Assembly: GCA_948470475.1 (NCBI GenBank)
Contig: OX419338.1
Coordinates: 14,486,925-14,550,924, forward strand
Source of the DNA: Galaxea fascicularis
Lineage: Eukaryota; Cnidaria; Anthozoa; Scleractinia; Euphylliidae
Length of the DNA stretch: 64,000 nt
Direction of reading: 5' to 3'
Part shown: one piece after another, positions 10,560 through 24,177 of the stretch
How the letters are laid out: every line of letters begins with the position of its first letter
Position numbering within the stretch: the first letter of the stretch is position 1
Program-made: the position numbers and the translations under genes
The notes under the pieces: model-generated
What the model was told of the DNA's origin: nothing
The model's database searches: none
What the model saw: only the letters and a program-made list of their open reading frames with translations

Positions 10560-13500
10560 ATATGTCAACAAGTGGAGTATTGGACTTGAAGTTGAGAGTG
10601 GAACGTACCGGTAATTTGAATACGAAAATCAAAGTAATGAACCTAACCTTGCTGTTGGTGTGTAATGAGAATGCAAAACGATTAATCCCGGACTCAGTAG
10701 CTGAGTTTGCCCCGTTACGAAGGGTGTGGTAAAGTGAATTCGGGATAAAGGACTCCTTTTAATGAAAGCTAGCATCCATGTTTATCTTTCAGGCTTTTGG
10801 ATCTGCGATGATTTAAGGTATTGCCAAACGCTCATGTCATAATGCTTCCTGTTGTCTCTTCTAGAGATCAGTTCCACTCGCCACTTTGGCGACTAGGAAA
10901 GAAAACGTGGCTTAACTGACTATTGTCGCTTTAATATTTCGTACGATTCATTATTTCCTATGCAATGAACATCAATCTTTGCAAGAGCGGAGGTTTCCAT
11001 TCGAACGAGTGAAAAATGTGCAGCGTTTGCGCCGTTTTCTACACACCTCTCTTGAAGGCTAAGATCGTTTTGTTTTGGAACTGAATGTCGCCGCACCGAG
11101 AGTGCATGATTTGCTTTAAAAAACGAGTGATATTCACCTTGATCGTGTGGGATTTTTCCCACTCATTTATTGTCTCCCCATATTGTTGAATATTCTGTGT
11201 CTCGCAGTTTTAATTACGTACATGGTCTGCAGTTGTGTAGCCAATATGGGCTTGTTTTAATTTAGTCTTTCATCCATTCTGTCTTCCCTAAACATCCTCG
11301 CTGGTGGAAAAAAATTGCTCAGCTATTTTCACTCTGATGTTTTTAAAACAACTCGGTTACCTTCTGCTAAGGAAACAATGATTTGCACTGATTTCTTAAT
11401 TATTTGCCTGTTCTCAGGCACGCATTACAATTGAATAATTTTAAGCCATGAGATAAGCGCAAAACCATTCAAATTAAACATATTTTCTATAATTGGTAAC
11501 GACACTGAGAGAGTGGGCGGGTTCCAAGACACGGAGGCTAAAATCATGCAGCAATTTAAAAACATCCTTCTTCCGCGCTCTTACAGGAAATATATCGGTA
11601 CCCTGCACTTAAAACTTTGAAGGAAACAAACCAGATAACAGATGTTAAGTTGACACGAAAAAATAATCCGTTAAGTTATGCTCAGTGCGCTTATTATTTC
11701 GATCGTTTGCCATATCATTTTTCCGCTGGCACTAAATCATGACGTTATATGTACAGAAGGATGGATTTTTGCAGATTTACATTCGGAAATGACATGTATG
11801 AGTGAGATTCCATAAACCGAGAAATAAAATGATCTGTGGCTTATATCATTGGATTATTCCTAATAAATAGTTCTTAATTGTCTTAAGTCGACTGCTGTTA
11901 TGTCGTATTGCCTTCCCTGTGCCTTCTCTCCTCCTCCAGCTGACCTGCACAGGGTTGAGGTTGGCGTCTTAACTGTACATGTGTTCATACCAAGTTTTCC
12001 TTGCCCTGTCAACGACATTCTTATAGAACAACGACGTCAATCCCAAAGAAAACTGTAATCAGTTTTGGACTATTTTGTTTCCAGGTAGGCCAAGGAAGTA
12101 CTTGAAAAGGTCAACCAGACATTTGATTCGTCATACATTTGCAAGCTTCAACCATTGTCATGGTGACAGTATACCTAACAATACGCACTTAATTACAATG
12201 CCATGAGCCCAGACGAAGAGAAATTTGCAACATAATATGAATAAACGATTTTATTATTATTATCATTTTTTTTTGCGTTTCCTTCCATTACAATGTCCTT
12301 TAGCTATTTACTGATGACATCAGTGCCATACCCCACCGGAAAAATCGATTCACCTTAAGAATAGTTTGTCAAACTTTGTTCGCGCATATCGTAGAATGAT
12401 TTCGTTAACTCACCGATTCATTAAAATTTGTCAGCTCTTAACTCTCAAAGTAAAACCCTCATCTATAATGGACTTTTCTTGTTTTGTTTTGTTTGTTGGT
12501 TTGTTTGACCGCCAGTTAAAGCTCTTCCTTTGGCATGCTTGCCTGCCGGCTTTCGCGTGTGGTTTAGCAACTGATGCGAAGTGAACAAAGATCCCAATGA
12601 ACCACTTCCGTTTCCCACTGCTTCCTCTCGATGAGGATCGCAACACGAAGGCTCAAAATAACAATAATATTAGGAAACTAAAGAATGAACAATAGATCAA
12701 GAACCTTTGAATTTCGGTTCCGCACCAACACCGTTAATTCACTAACTAAGAGGTATTTACTGCGTACTGTGGAGCAAGCGCGCGCGAATTTGGACCATAT
12801 CATTGAGTTTCAACTAGTTTACGCTTTACTGCTAACATTACAGATCTATAATTTTTTCCCTTCAGTAAGTAAATGTCGTAAGAACGATAGGTATTCTGAG
12901 TGATGTTTTACACGTATTGCACCATCTACAATAAGATATTAGTGATTTCACTCAAGGTCTGATAAAAGTAGGGATGGTTTACTTGACTGTCAGCTGAGTT
13001 TGGCAGGGAAATAAAGAAAAAGTAATAGTTGGAATAACGTTTTACAAAGTTTCTTTTTCAAACACCTGAAACGCCCTTGAAAAGGGAACACTGCCTAAAC
13101 ATTTTATTTGTATGTAGTTGTCAATATTTTTTCCAAGACCTAATACACATAATGATAACATTTTATTGTCAAGTCATGATTTATCATGCTTGTAGTTTTT
13201 AGTGTGTTTTTATTTGCCCTAGCAACGTAGTTTATGACCCATAAACGGAAATGCAGGAAATAGACTGGATCAATATTCCGATTATCATGACTTCGCTGTT
13301 GGTCAGGTAAATCGATATTGGAGATGTCATTGTAAATTTAGCATTTTTACTTTTCTGTGGGACATCTGCAAATAAAGGCCCCGTCGCACAACCCTTCATA
13401 ATTGATTCCGTGGGACGTTAGGAACCGTAAGGGACGTAATGAACCCTGGCTGTGACCACCCCTGGTGCTGCTGGTCTATGACACGTTTGCAGTTAAACGA

Positions 13501-13807
13501 GCCTACGCTCATGTGCGATATGTGGGTAAATAAAGTTACTTACTTAATAACTATGATTAATTTGAGACGCATACGCTTATAATGCCATAGCTATACAACT
13601 TTAATAAATGAACAATATCTTACAAAACAACGAGCGTTAAATAATCTTTTCTGTTTACAAAATCCTAAAACTTGTTTCTCGTAATAAAAATATAAACTAT
13701 ACACATCTTATGGAGGTAGGTAACAAAAATATGAACCAGTTGAAATAAAAGGTGCTATTTGCTTTTTCTTCTCAACGAATCTAGAGTTTATTCATCACGC
13801 AAGCCAC
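10560..13807. other. Intergenic stretch, nothing recognised
   Basis: No exon with convincing splice borders or homology was found between the Penelope-like fragment and the complexin-like 3' end. The open frames present are short and lack domain features. A possible LINE-like tail (AATAAAGTTACTTACTTAAT) lies near 13530-13552. Confidence 0.4.
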
Positions 13808-13813
13808 TTTATT
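13808..13813 (-). terminator. Poly(A) signal AATAAA for the complexin-like gene
   Basis: A minus-strand AATAAA lies 213 bp past the stop codon of the complexin-like gene; a second lies at 13792-13787. Either could direct cleavage. This is motif and position evidence only. Confidence 0.4.
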
Positions 13814-14025
13814 TTAATCTGCAATTTAACCTCTGCTTGTTGTTGACTACCGGGCTACTTTGTATCTAGTTGTGCACAAGTAACACGCCAATGTTTTCTA
13901 TTTTTCGTCAGTCGGCTTTCAGTTCTTTCATTAAGCCTGGTGGTAGGACAGTCCCAGGACATGTTGTCGCATTACGCCGGCAGCTAACTGAGATTCTTGC
14001 TTTTGTTCAAATGTCAACCTTACAT

Positions 14026-16720
14026 TTATCCTGAAGCTGCTTTGATCATCCTGTGATGCGAGGGTTTCGGTAGATTGTACTTATTCCGAATTTCTTGACG
14101 AAATTTTCTCCTTTCTTCTCGTTCTCTCTGTATTTGTTTTTCATCCTCTTCGTTCCAAACGTATGCCCTAGCGAGGTAGTCTCTATCTTTTAGGTTATAT
14201 TTTTTCTTTGTTTCCTGGATACGCTTCTTGCTTCCTAAGGCTCGCTTCTCGTATCCTTCGCTGTGTTTCTTCGTAGCAAAAATCTCATTTCCAGTCACGG
14301 GGGCCGAGCGCCTTCTTGCGGCTTTTAGATGAACACTGTCATCCTGCAAACTGAAAACAAAATAATGGTTTATTAAGAGGAAGGTGAGATATCAATTGCC
14401 ATGCGCTAGAGCTGATTACAGAAATATATAAACTAGCCAAGCTTAACAAAAATCTTTTCTCCAAGAGTTCTTTACAACAATGTTGGTTCTTGAATCTTAT
14501 TTTTGTCCAAAAGAATCCCCATCAGTGATAATGATATTCTGTGATATCGTGCAGCTGTGGTTAGGAGCGGCCTTGTGAAAGCACTAAAAGATGCAGATGT
14601 TGACACCAAACTATACAAAATATGGAACAGAATTGACTGCAATATAAATCTCACTGTGATATCACACGCCGAATCTGTTCTATGTTAAGATTTCGGCATC
14701 AAGCAGGGGAGTAAAGGAGCGTTGTTTTGTAAACCTATCAATATGACCGCTCCTTGCAACCACTGAACAATATCCGCAGTTTATCCAGAACAGAATGCTA
14801 AAATTCCAATATTAATCCCTGTACTGGCTCGGTGTTTAAAATAACAAATTTTGACTATAAATAGTTGTTCATCAATTCCCTTTTCGACCAAAAAGATTTT
14901 GTTTTTTCAAGTTGTTAAGTTTTTGTGGACCACATATCCGGCTCGGGGAGGCCATTAATAGTTTTCTCTTTCTATTCTAGTCTACAACGCAGAATCCCTG
15001 GATTTTCATTACCATAACAAGGAGAAAATTAACAATCGTTGTTTTTCATAGTTGCGTGGTCGGCCGTTACGTTGAGCTTTCTTTTTTCATGAATTTGTTA
15101 AGTTGTTTGTTTCCTCAAAGCCTGAAGTTTAACCAAAACGTCCACAATTATGAAATCAGCAGGAAATTTGCTTTACGAAAGAAGCCCTTTTGGCAAGATG
15201 TTAAATTAACCAGTTGCCTTTTGAAACACACCTGAGACATTTCCACTTGAATGAACTAATGTCATTTATAAAATGCGCGACTGAAAACTACACACGAAAT
15301 AGCATTCACACTCGTTTTCATGTGACTGCTTCGCGAAGTAAAAACTTCTAAACTGTCAAGGAAAAACAGTAAAACTCCAAGTTCAAGTTGACTAACGCGG
15401 TTGTTGCTAGCTTCGTGTGAATTTCCTTCTCACTTGAATTCACCGGCCTGTTCTAGAATATTCAGCTTCGTTTAGCTGGCTAACTAATTACTAAGACTTG
15501 AGAAAGACTAATTAAAATTGCCATTTCAACGCGACTACCGAGAACGTGATCAAAATATAAGCAGGAAAAGGCGAACAAGATTAAACAACGCGTAATGTTC
15601 ATTGTTGTTTTCACGGCTGTCAGTACACTGACCGGGTCGGAAACTTAAACGGACATAAACCCACTGACCTGGATTTACGCCGATTTGCGGTTTTAAAAGA
15701 AAGGCATAAGGAACCAAACATGTTATCCATTCGACCGGGACGTTAACCAGCTTTTGCTGTAGTTGATTTTGTTTGACATTCACTTGACTGGATGAAAGGA
15801 CAGCTTTGTTTTGATAATTTAGTAATATAAGGAAGTCTTGGTGGAAAAGCAATATCTTGGTTGCAAAATTGAGCATAATGTGAACGATTCACAAACAGGA
15901 TTCCATCAGACATTTAATCTGCTTCAGCCTAAAGGGACCATTTCCAATTCATAGCTCATCTATCGATCAAGATTTTGTCAGATCAATCAAAAGGCACAGA
16001 CACGTCCACTGTATAGACCTAACAAACAATATATGATATTTTCGAGTTCATTCATAAGGTCCACTAACACGAAGTGTTAAAGTTTTGGGCTGAGCCGAGC
16101 CACAATTAAGGCGTGGATAGTTAAAATTGTAATCATGGCGATAATGGTTTTCAACATCTGCATCTCATGCTAAAGCTAATCAGATTTAGGTGGCCGTCGG
16201 GGTCAATGAATAAAATAGAGCAGTAACTGCAGATGTCAACAGAGCTGTAACAAATGATTCTCGGATATTAGTTCGCCAATTGAATTACAACTCAAAACCA
16301 TGCAATGGCATCGGTGTGCTTATGGTGCTTTGGCCCTGATCTCACCCGCTGGATTGTCATCTGTTACGGTAACTGCTCTCTTTATAATCTCGATCATTTT
16401 CAAACTATTTGAAGAGTGCTTATTAGTCAGCCAAGATTATCACAAGCATGAAGACGGGAGCTTTCTTCTCACCTTTCACTGAGATTTATCTGGGACCCCC
16501 TCATATTGTTTGTTTTCATCCACTGAAGATAAGAGATGTCACTGAGGTTTCCCTCGCTCCTACTCATCTTTCGTTTGTGTTTGAGATACTCGTGGTACTC
16601 AGGCGCGTCCAAATCGATGATAATTTCGTCTGCGTTGAATTCTATCGATTCAATCGACGACTGTGAACCTGTCCTTGGCTCTTCGGCGGGTTGCACCTCC
16701 GAGTCTACTAAATTTCCCAT
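14026..16720 (-). CDS. Complexin-like SNARE-binding protein with MGN N-terminus, two exons
   Basis: Exon 1 is 16720-16473, ending AG before GTGAGA. Exon 2 is 14350-14026, after TTATTTTGTTTTCAG. The phase 2/1 join makes an AGT codon and gives 190 residues. The C-terminal helix KQIQREREERRKFRQEIRNKY is followed by NLPK and resembles the central SNARE-binding helix of complexins, keeping the Arg and KY positions. An upstream segment (KKRIQETKKKYNLKD) looks like a weak second copy of that motif. Residue 2 is Gly in MGNLVDSE, a candidate N-myristoylation site. Odd points: a long acidic, Ser-rich N-terminal half, and only about 15 residues after the helix, so the usual complexin membrane-binding tail is missing. 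Complexins clamp or promote synaptic SNARE fusion. Here the role is inferred from one helix only; a generic coiled-coil protein is the alternative. Confidence 0.6.
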
Positions 16721-19700
16721 GTCGGATAACTCGATGCAGTACTAATGAACAACTGTGTTGGAATGACTAATACTGCGACGGGCTCGACACTTTATACACT
16801 CGAAGTACCTCGCCTTTGTTGTGTATTGTTTAAAGCTACCCACGTAAAAATCATAGTAACTGCTAATTCGGTCTTTCTCGTCATGAAATTTGATTGGCTG
16901 TGGGACGACCTCGGCGACATACGAGGTCACCATAATCATGATGACGAGATCACGTAAATTCGACAGGAAACATAATAAACTAATCGTAGTGTTAATAAAA
17001 CTTGAAGACAGTTGCGTGCTAAACCGCAAACACCCAAAGGCAGATAGCACGTATTGATGAAGAAGTCAAGAACAAAGAGAGGCCCTATTTCGGACACAAC
17101 AGTGACTTTTATAACGGCATTTCGTGTAACAAAAGCGAACCCCCTTGCAAAAGAATGATCACTGAGGTTACCCCAATCATACGTCAATGTAACGGTCAAG
17201 GCTCTCTTCCAAAAGCGCGCAATGGGGCAAATTTGGAAGGCATGTGTCACGGTTGGTTTCTCTGTCAACCGGCAACAACGTATTGTTCCCTTCAGTAACC
17301 AAAACAAGTTAATTCTGTAACGTATTCTCTCCGAGATTAACATAGAATTGATTACAACCCCTAAACTCATTAGGATCAATGTAAATAAAAACAGGTGACA
17401 AAACTGGTCCTGAGTGAAGTGAAGAAGACGCCGTGAAGGCAAACATAAAAAGACTGGATATATATTTATATTAAAGATTTTTCGTGATTTCAGTAAGTAA
17501 GGTTAAGGAGTCCATTTACAAAGAAAAAATGTACAACAGACACTTTTTAAAATCAACATCACGACTTAATGAATTTCTGAAGACAAAATAATTGGACTCG
17601 GTTTTTAGTATCCTTTGGATAATCTACCTTATCAGTGGGTATTATGACGCGATCGCTGTCGACCTCCCAGTTATGTAAACGAATCGCACACCCTTAGAAA
17701 GGTATCAGCACGGCCCCTGTGACGCTATCGCTGGCGATAACTTGATATAAAAAAAGTGATATCAAAACCATCTCCCATTTCGCTCGCAAGACATAAATAA
17801 ATAAGTAAATATTAAATAAATACACACAACTTGCCTGGCCCACTACGCACCTGCTGTGCTATCTTAACAATTTTATCGGTTCAAGATTCTCAAAATGTTA
17901 AACGCGTGGCTTTAAATTAAAGACAACAACTACAACAATGACCACCACTGCGATTTACTATAAAAGTCTCGTGTATATAGGGGATCTCCTTCGCTTGCTG
18001 TGTCCAGTTATAAAACATAATGTAAGGGGGGGGGGGGCGGGGGGCAACCATCGGGCCACAATTTCCGTCGGATATCTTATCCTGTATCTTTCATTTACAT
18101 TAAATCGTATTTTCGCGCTTTCTCGATGTTTCATTTTCAGATTACTCATCGAAGAATGTCTAAAGCAAACTGCATCGATATGTAAATCTTAAATTGGTGT
18201 ACATCGTACATACAAATAGTTCAAAGCCCCAAAATGTGAAACTCAGAGTTTCGCCAATCAGTTGCAACAGGAGTTAAAAGGTATACATATACAGTGTATA
18301 TCAAAACACTTTTTTAACTCCAACGCAATGCTACAGCTTCTTATCACCCGATGAATCAACAAGTTCTAATGACTTTCATACTTTTTTAGGGAAACTTTCG
18401 GAATCCCGAGACTGATGCTACTAGCACTGAAGAGTCTAGTTTCTGCACTTTTTGTCCCCCAACATGGAGAACTGACGAAAAAAGGAAATCTAATAGCCTT
18501 ATTGACAATAATCCTGCAACAAAATTATCTTTGGAAACATCATCCCTGTTTACGTTAAACAACCTTTTTACAAATAAGAATCTTTCAAACAGCTTTCAGT
18601 GAAATCTGAAACGTATTTTAAAGTCGAAGGTCAGTTCATACTGTCTAGACATACAGAACTGCCAAATAATGCTGCTATTGGAAAATTTTCAACTTTTTTA
18701 CAGGCAGACTAACCTAACGAACACATGATTTCAAACACGGCAAAGTCTTTGTCAAATTTTCAACTTCCGACAATGACGTCAGCGTTGTTCACGATCGGTT
18801 CCGCACAGAATCATCTTTCATAGAGAAGGACTAACATTCAAGAAAGTTCCTTAAACTTAAACCAATCAAGGGCTTAAACTGAATCCTTGACATTTCCAGT
18901 TGATTTCCTTCAGTTTTTAGACTATTACAGAATAGAAAAAGTATTCTACAACAGCAGTTTTAATTAGTTTTTTTTAAAAGCAGTTTTAGTGACTTTTTTT
19001 AATGTTTGATCCTTGACGAACCTGGGTCTGCATGATAATTATAAGATCTGTACCCGGTCCCGTGCCCTTGGCGGGATACTTGAAAGCATAAGCTTAATAG
19101 GGTAGAAGTGCCGCCGAGTAGGGCGTACAGTTTACTGTTGGGTAGAGTGTCAAAATCACAAAGTTTTGCGGCAGAAGAGAGCTTTTAATATTTATTGAAA
19201 AGAGTTAGAGATATTTAAGTTCAAAAGTAACTTACGCAGTGAATAACTCGTGACTGAGCTGGAAGCCGGAAAAACGTGCCACCAAAAATGTCGTTTCAGA
19301 GTTTACTAGAGTACAGAAATTAGCGGAATTCTGGAAAATGGCGAGTTTGGAATAAGGTGTAAACGTTCAGAGAAGAAATGACAGCTGATTTTGGTTTCGG
19401 GTTGCTAACGGGAAAGTTCCATCCAAAACTGCATCGGTACCTGGCTCCTGGGGGTCGTAAGGTGTGAACTAGTGCGTTGAAGTGATGACAATGGAAAAAG
19501 CAAATATTTGTCCTTATAAAGTAAGCTATGTTTAGTTCCATTGGGACAACTTTTCGTGGTAGAAACAGAGAAGCTACACCACTATGATCTCGAACGCTCT
19601 CTGTTAATGTATTTTGGTGGTCAATATCAAGTCATTAGTTTCAGTTTCGAAGACGTCATGTACCACTTTACTTGTCATCGTGTAATAAATCTCGTGCAAT

Positions 19701-20771
19701 CGCTTTATCTGGTAAACGTCATAAGCAGCTATCGTTATCAGCATCCGCCTGACGAGATCATATTTCAAATCATTTTCACTTCATTTGCATGGACTTGCAC
19801 TACAAAGCGTATCATACAAATACAAACACATTAGTAAGAGCTCTTCTCTTTCATTAAAACAACTACGGCAGCTGCCCCCGGGCAGCTGCTTCTGCATGGA
19901 TGGCGATATTATTTCCGTTTCGAGAGAGACATTATTACATCGAAAGGGTTTCGCACAAGAAAAATGTACCAACAGCGTCGCTACAGGAAAACTTGACGTT
20001 GCTGACACGGAGAACTAATAAAGAGGCGTCTCCAAATCATTCCGCTGCATCGAGTCGACACGTGTTTCCCCTTTCAAGTAAGTCAACGGAAGAACACCTT
20101 TATGTTCGAGTGCTTTTGCATTTTACTCTTACGCCTGTTTACAAAATTCAAGAAATGCAAATGCCATATGATGGAACCTTTCTGTTGTGAGCCCGAGTCA
20201 AAGTAACTCATTTCATGGCATCTGTACCCGTTTGTCGAGCATTGTGTCAGTATTTCACTGTACCCACTTAATGGTTTTCTTTATGCTTCCTTTTTGCCTT
20301 GAAAATCCAGGGAAATACAGATCTGAATTGCTAGTCAAGGACTATTTTCTTTTTAAGAAACCAGATGATCTTTTGCCATTTGAGAACTTTATCTTAGTTT
20401 ACGCTTGGCCTTGATGTTGCGCTTCGGAGGGTATTCTGGATTCCATTCCAAACTTCATCACAATGTTACATCAAATGTCTGTTTGCTCCGGCTTCGCACA
20501 GCGTTGCTAACATTTCACTCAGAAAAGCGCCAAATAAAAAGGATGACCTATTTGTTTCCTTGTTTTATGGGAACTGAAATGAGGACTGGGGATTGCCAAA
20601 CGTAATGTCCAATTTGCTCAACGGGTTAGTCACGCAACAGTTTTGGGTTGCACATGCTTTGTTTGTCACGCGCGTAGGCATCTTCAATCATGCCTATTAG
20701 AGAGGTTTTCTCATCCATGTCACTTCTATCAAACTGAAGCCTCTATATCTTTGGCCTTAGCGTCTGCAAGT
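16721..20771. other. Intergenic stretch between divergent complexin-like and TenA-like genes
   Basis: The two genes diverge, so both promoters must lie here. A minus-strand frame of 168 codons (16936-17442) stays open but has no recognised domain or matching splice partner. A G-rich run is at 18025-18042. A self-complementary CAGCTGCCCCCGGGCAGCTG lies near 19870. No further exon could be supported. Confidence 0.4.
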
Positions 20772-22160
20772 ATGAAGTCACCAAAAGAGATCGTAGAGTC
20801 CTTGCAAAAGGAACCGCTGTTTACGAGCAGAAGCGAAAAACTGACCAGCCATCCTATGGTCGTGGATGCAAAGACAGGTAAACTTCCTCTTAAAGTACGT
20901 GGTGGGAACCTTTCTTTGCGGGCAGTTTCACATCATAACAGCCAACATTAGATCCATGGACCACTTGGTAACAAGATAATTTACTACTAAACTTTTCCAG
21001 TATAGTACTGATTACTTGTAAACCGTTAATTAGAGGCTAGGTTTCCATGTGTGTCAGCAGTATATACCGCACACCCCGCACAAGTGAATAGTGCTTTTCT
21101 TTCGTTCTGATTGGTTAACTCGGAGGTGATAAGCAAAGTACTATTCACCTCCATTTTGGTGAATATACGACGAAAGCACGGTGGGAGATGGAATTAGTGA
21201 CCCTAACGTTTACAGCACCCCGGTGAGTTCATGAAGCCGCGTGTCTCTAACATAGTAATATTTTAACACGTTTGACGTTTAATATAACGTTGGGGGGTTT
21301 ATCCAGGGTTTACGCACTGTACGTTCACGCACTGGCAATCACACTCCCACAGCTTCAGTTTTTTGTTGGCTATCCTGAGCAGATCTTTGCAGAGTTTTCT
21401 GGCAAGAGGCAGGGTGAATACGCGTCAAAAAGGAAAACAAGTTTTATCAGAGCTGATGAATCATATTTTTGTTAACCCTTCAAGCCCTAACAGTGACCAA
21501 AGGCTAGTTTCTCCTTACAGTCTCACCATTTCAGCTAGCACACAGGTTATGAGAATAAAGGAAATGATCGTCAAACACGAAATGTCTTGATGCTTAACCA
21601 AATTCTCCGAACTAGTAGCATGCGAAATAAGAGAAGACCAGTTATGAGAATATGCTATTTGATTTGCCCTATTTAGGTACACCGACATTGAAGCTGTCCG
21701 CAAGTTCCAGTTCTTTTTTAACGGACAAAAGACACTCTTGGAAAAATTGGTCAACATGGCCAAAGTTGTGAATATTTCCAGGTCAGATCTGCAAAACTAC
21801 GAGCCGCGAGCCGAAGCCCAAGGGTACCCCTCTCATTTTTGTCTGCTGGCTCATTATGGGGACGCTCCTCAGATTGCGGCGGCCATTGCGGTGAATTTTC
21901 CTCCCTTTGGAGAAATGTGCGCGAACATCGCAGATGCTTTGAAAGAGAACTGCAGCTTGAAAGAGGAAGATGTAGATTTTCTCCGATTTTTTGAAATTTG
22001 TGATCTGGATGAAGGAGCCGTAAAACTGGTGATAGAGGCGTACGCTGCGAGTGAGAAGGGAAAACAGACTCCGTTAGAATACAAGGAAATACAAAGAGCA
22101 GTTAGGCTTTTGCAAGCTTATGAAGATATGCTCATGGCCAGCGTGTACTCACAAGTATAA
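20772..22160 (+). CDS. TenA/PqqC-like (heme-oxygenase-fold) protein, middle exon unresolved
   Basis: Exon A is 20772-20894 (ATG start, donor GTACGT, phase 0) and ends with a TSHPMVVDAKTGKLPLK segment that fits the first helix of TenA proteins. The terminal exon is 21677-22160, after CCCTATTTAG, with one leading base, and encodes about 160 residues. It includes NYEPRAEAQGYPSHF, an AIAVNFPPFGEMC helix and a C-terminal RAVRLLQAYEDMLMASVY. This order matches the TenA/thiaminase-2 and PqqC-like superfamily, whose members hydrolyse or salvage thiamine breakdown products. The phases of the two exons do not join directly, so about 30 residues must come from a middle exon. Sequence near 21338-21420 is the best candidate but needs a frameshift. 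The usual catalytic residues cannot be checked without that exon. Confidence 0.55.
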
Positions 22161-24177
22161 ACATTTGTTGAAAGTCTTAGACCTTCCTGTTGTTATCATA
22201 CGTATCGTTAGTTGTCATAATCGTTACCACGCAGCGTTTTGTAAGCCCAGTTATGAGTCCAGCTCATGCGTACCTCCTACTAACCGACATCACGGGCCGT
22301 ACAGTAGAATACAGCCCGCACAATCACAATCACAATCACAGCGCGCATACTAACTGACAGATAACAACATCAAAGCCATTTGTGCATTGATTATATAAAG
22401 CTGGGGATACACTGGCAAAATCTGGTCTTAAGGATCTACAGGCCTAGATGAAATAGTTTTCCGTGTCATGGCCTTAAATCTAAACGAACGCCTCTGTCTC
22501 TTTTTCAGTTTCTGTACGAGCCATTTTTACCTTTACGTTGTAATTCCTATTCCTGAAGGTGTAAATCATCGTCTTTCCGGAATGCACGATTTCCTGTTTC
22601 GTTTTCAACCGAATGCCCATGCATGCTTTCGAAACTTGACAAAATGTGACAGTTGTTTTCGAACAAATGAACGGAATTTATGTGACGGCTAAGAAAGAAA
22701 GAAAGAAACACGTTGGGATAGTTTTAATCAATAACGTTGTGGAATCTGGGTCCCGTATGTTTCATTGGCCTGAGCAACCTCATTGCTCTTCCCCACCCGA
22801 TGACAACCGAAGGCCATTCGATCTCAACGCAGACACAATAACGTCGAGAAGTTAGACGCCGGTTTCACTAAAATTTACGACCGAACAGTGGTGTCTGCGT
22901 CAATCGCCACAAAGGAAAGCTCTTTCTATAATTTGATGTTCTCTTAATTAACAACTGACTTAAACATCGCCAACTCTTCTTGACCGCCAATTACAACTTA
23001 CAACACAGCACTTAGAGTTTCTCGTACCTTGCTCAAGAGAGCTAAAAGGTGACTTAAAGATTTTCTGTGGACGAGTTTGTTTTTCAATATGTTTGGATTA
23101 GCTGAACTAAAGCATCTTCCTTGTAGTGTAAAGAATGCTCATTTCTTTAGGTGACTAAGGTGTGACATTTTGACATCACTATTTCCACGTAAGAAGTTAT
23201 TATCCTTATCACGAGTGACGTACACCCGTGATGAGTACACTGTTTTGTTAGCACCAGGTTCCATGGTTTCACAAAACAAATTTTCAAAACAACCGCAACG
23301 CGTTCTTTGAGCGCACAATTCGTTATAAATAGCATCGAGAGATTATTCGGTCGGGTATGGTCTTTTTGCAAAGGGGAACTTCCTCATCGTCTGTAATATG
23401 CCTTAACGTACCACCCAGTTACCAAGGAAAACAAGGGGAATGTCATGAATTGTTTACCTTGTCTACGTACATGCTTGGTGTGGTGTGTACAGAGTATTGA
23501 ATTTCTCGGTGAAATGACCTCAGCTCTACAAAAAGGATTACGCCAAAGAAATGTTTCGAAAATGACGTTGAGAAACCATCCTGAATTGCTCTTTACTTAC
23601 GCACTCAGAAATCTAGTCCATTTAGACGCAAAAAGGATGGTGATTCGTGTTGATATATAAGACCCCATGCCGGGACCCCGTGATAAGGCCTCTGACTGTC
23701 TGTCTGCAACGTCATAATGACGGATGAGGTCTGTCGCCAGGAAAAGGAAAACATTACGTAACAACAATTTGGCGCTTGAAACGAAAGTAACATTAAGCAT
23801 GCTTATCCGCTTTTAATCTTCTCTAGGTTTTTAAACAATTCCCAGACTTGTAACCAACAAACACCCCATGCCCGCATATTGAGCGTTCATCCCTTTTGCC
23901 ATCTGTTGGGAGAATGTAACTGATGTCATGGCTGTGGGCTGTAAGAGGTATTTCGTTTAATACAAATTGTACGCTCAGATCATGGCCCTCCCAGCGAAGG
24001 AAGAGGTTTTGTTTCAAAGGAAATGCATTGAGAAGAGAGACATTCGTTTCAGCGGAAAGCTTCGGCTTTGGTTCTTCCTTGCAAAGGGACCGAAAATGCG
24101 AGTGCGCCCAGAAACCTTAGCGCAGTGGAATTGGAATGAAGAGGCACGATGAAGTGTAACACTGCTGCTAAAGAAAA
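22161..24177. other. Intergenic stretch, nothing recognised
   Basis: It holds the 3' flank of the TenA-like gene and short open frames without domains. A short CACAAT microsatellite is near 22318-22341. No splice-supported exon was found. Confidence 0.4.

Noticed and set aside
16936..17442. A 168-codon minus-strand open frame in the intergenic region
   Set aside because: It has no recognised domain and no splice partners, and its hydrophobic stretches do not form a convincing membrane protein; a chance open frame is likely.
20883..21677. A direct join of TenA exon A (using the GTAAAC donor at 20878) to the terminal exon
   Set aside because: The reading phases do not match and the join would run into a stop; the GTACGT donor plus a missing middle exon fits better.
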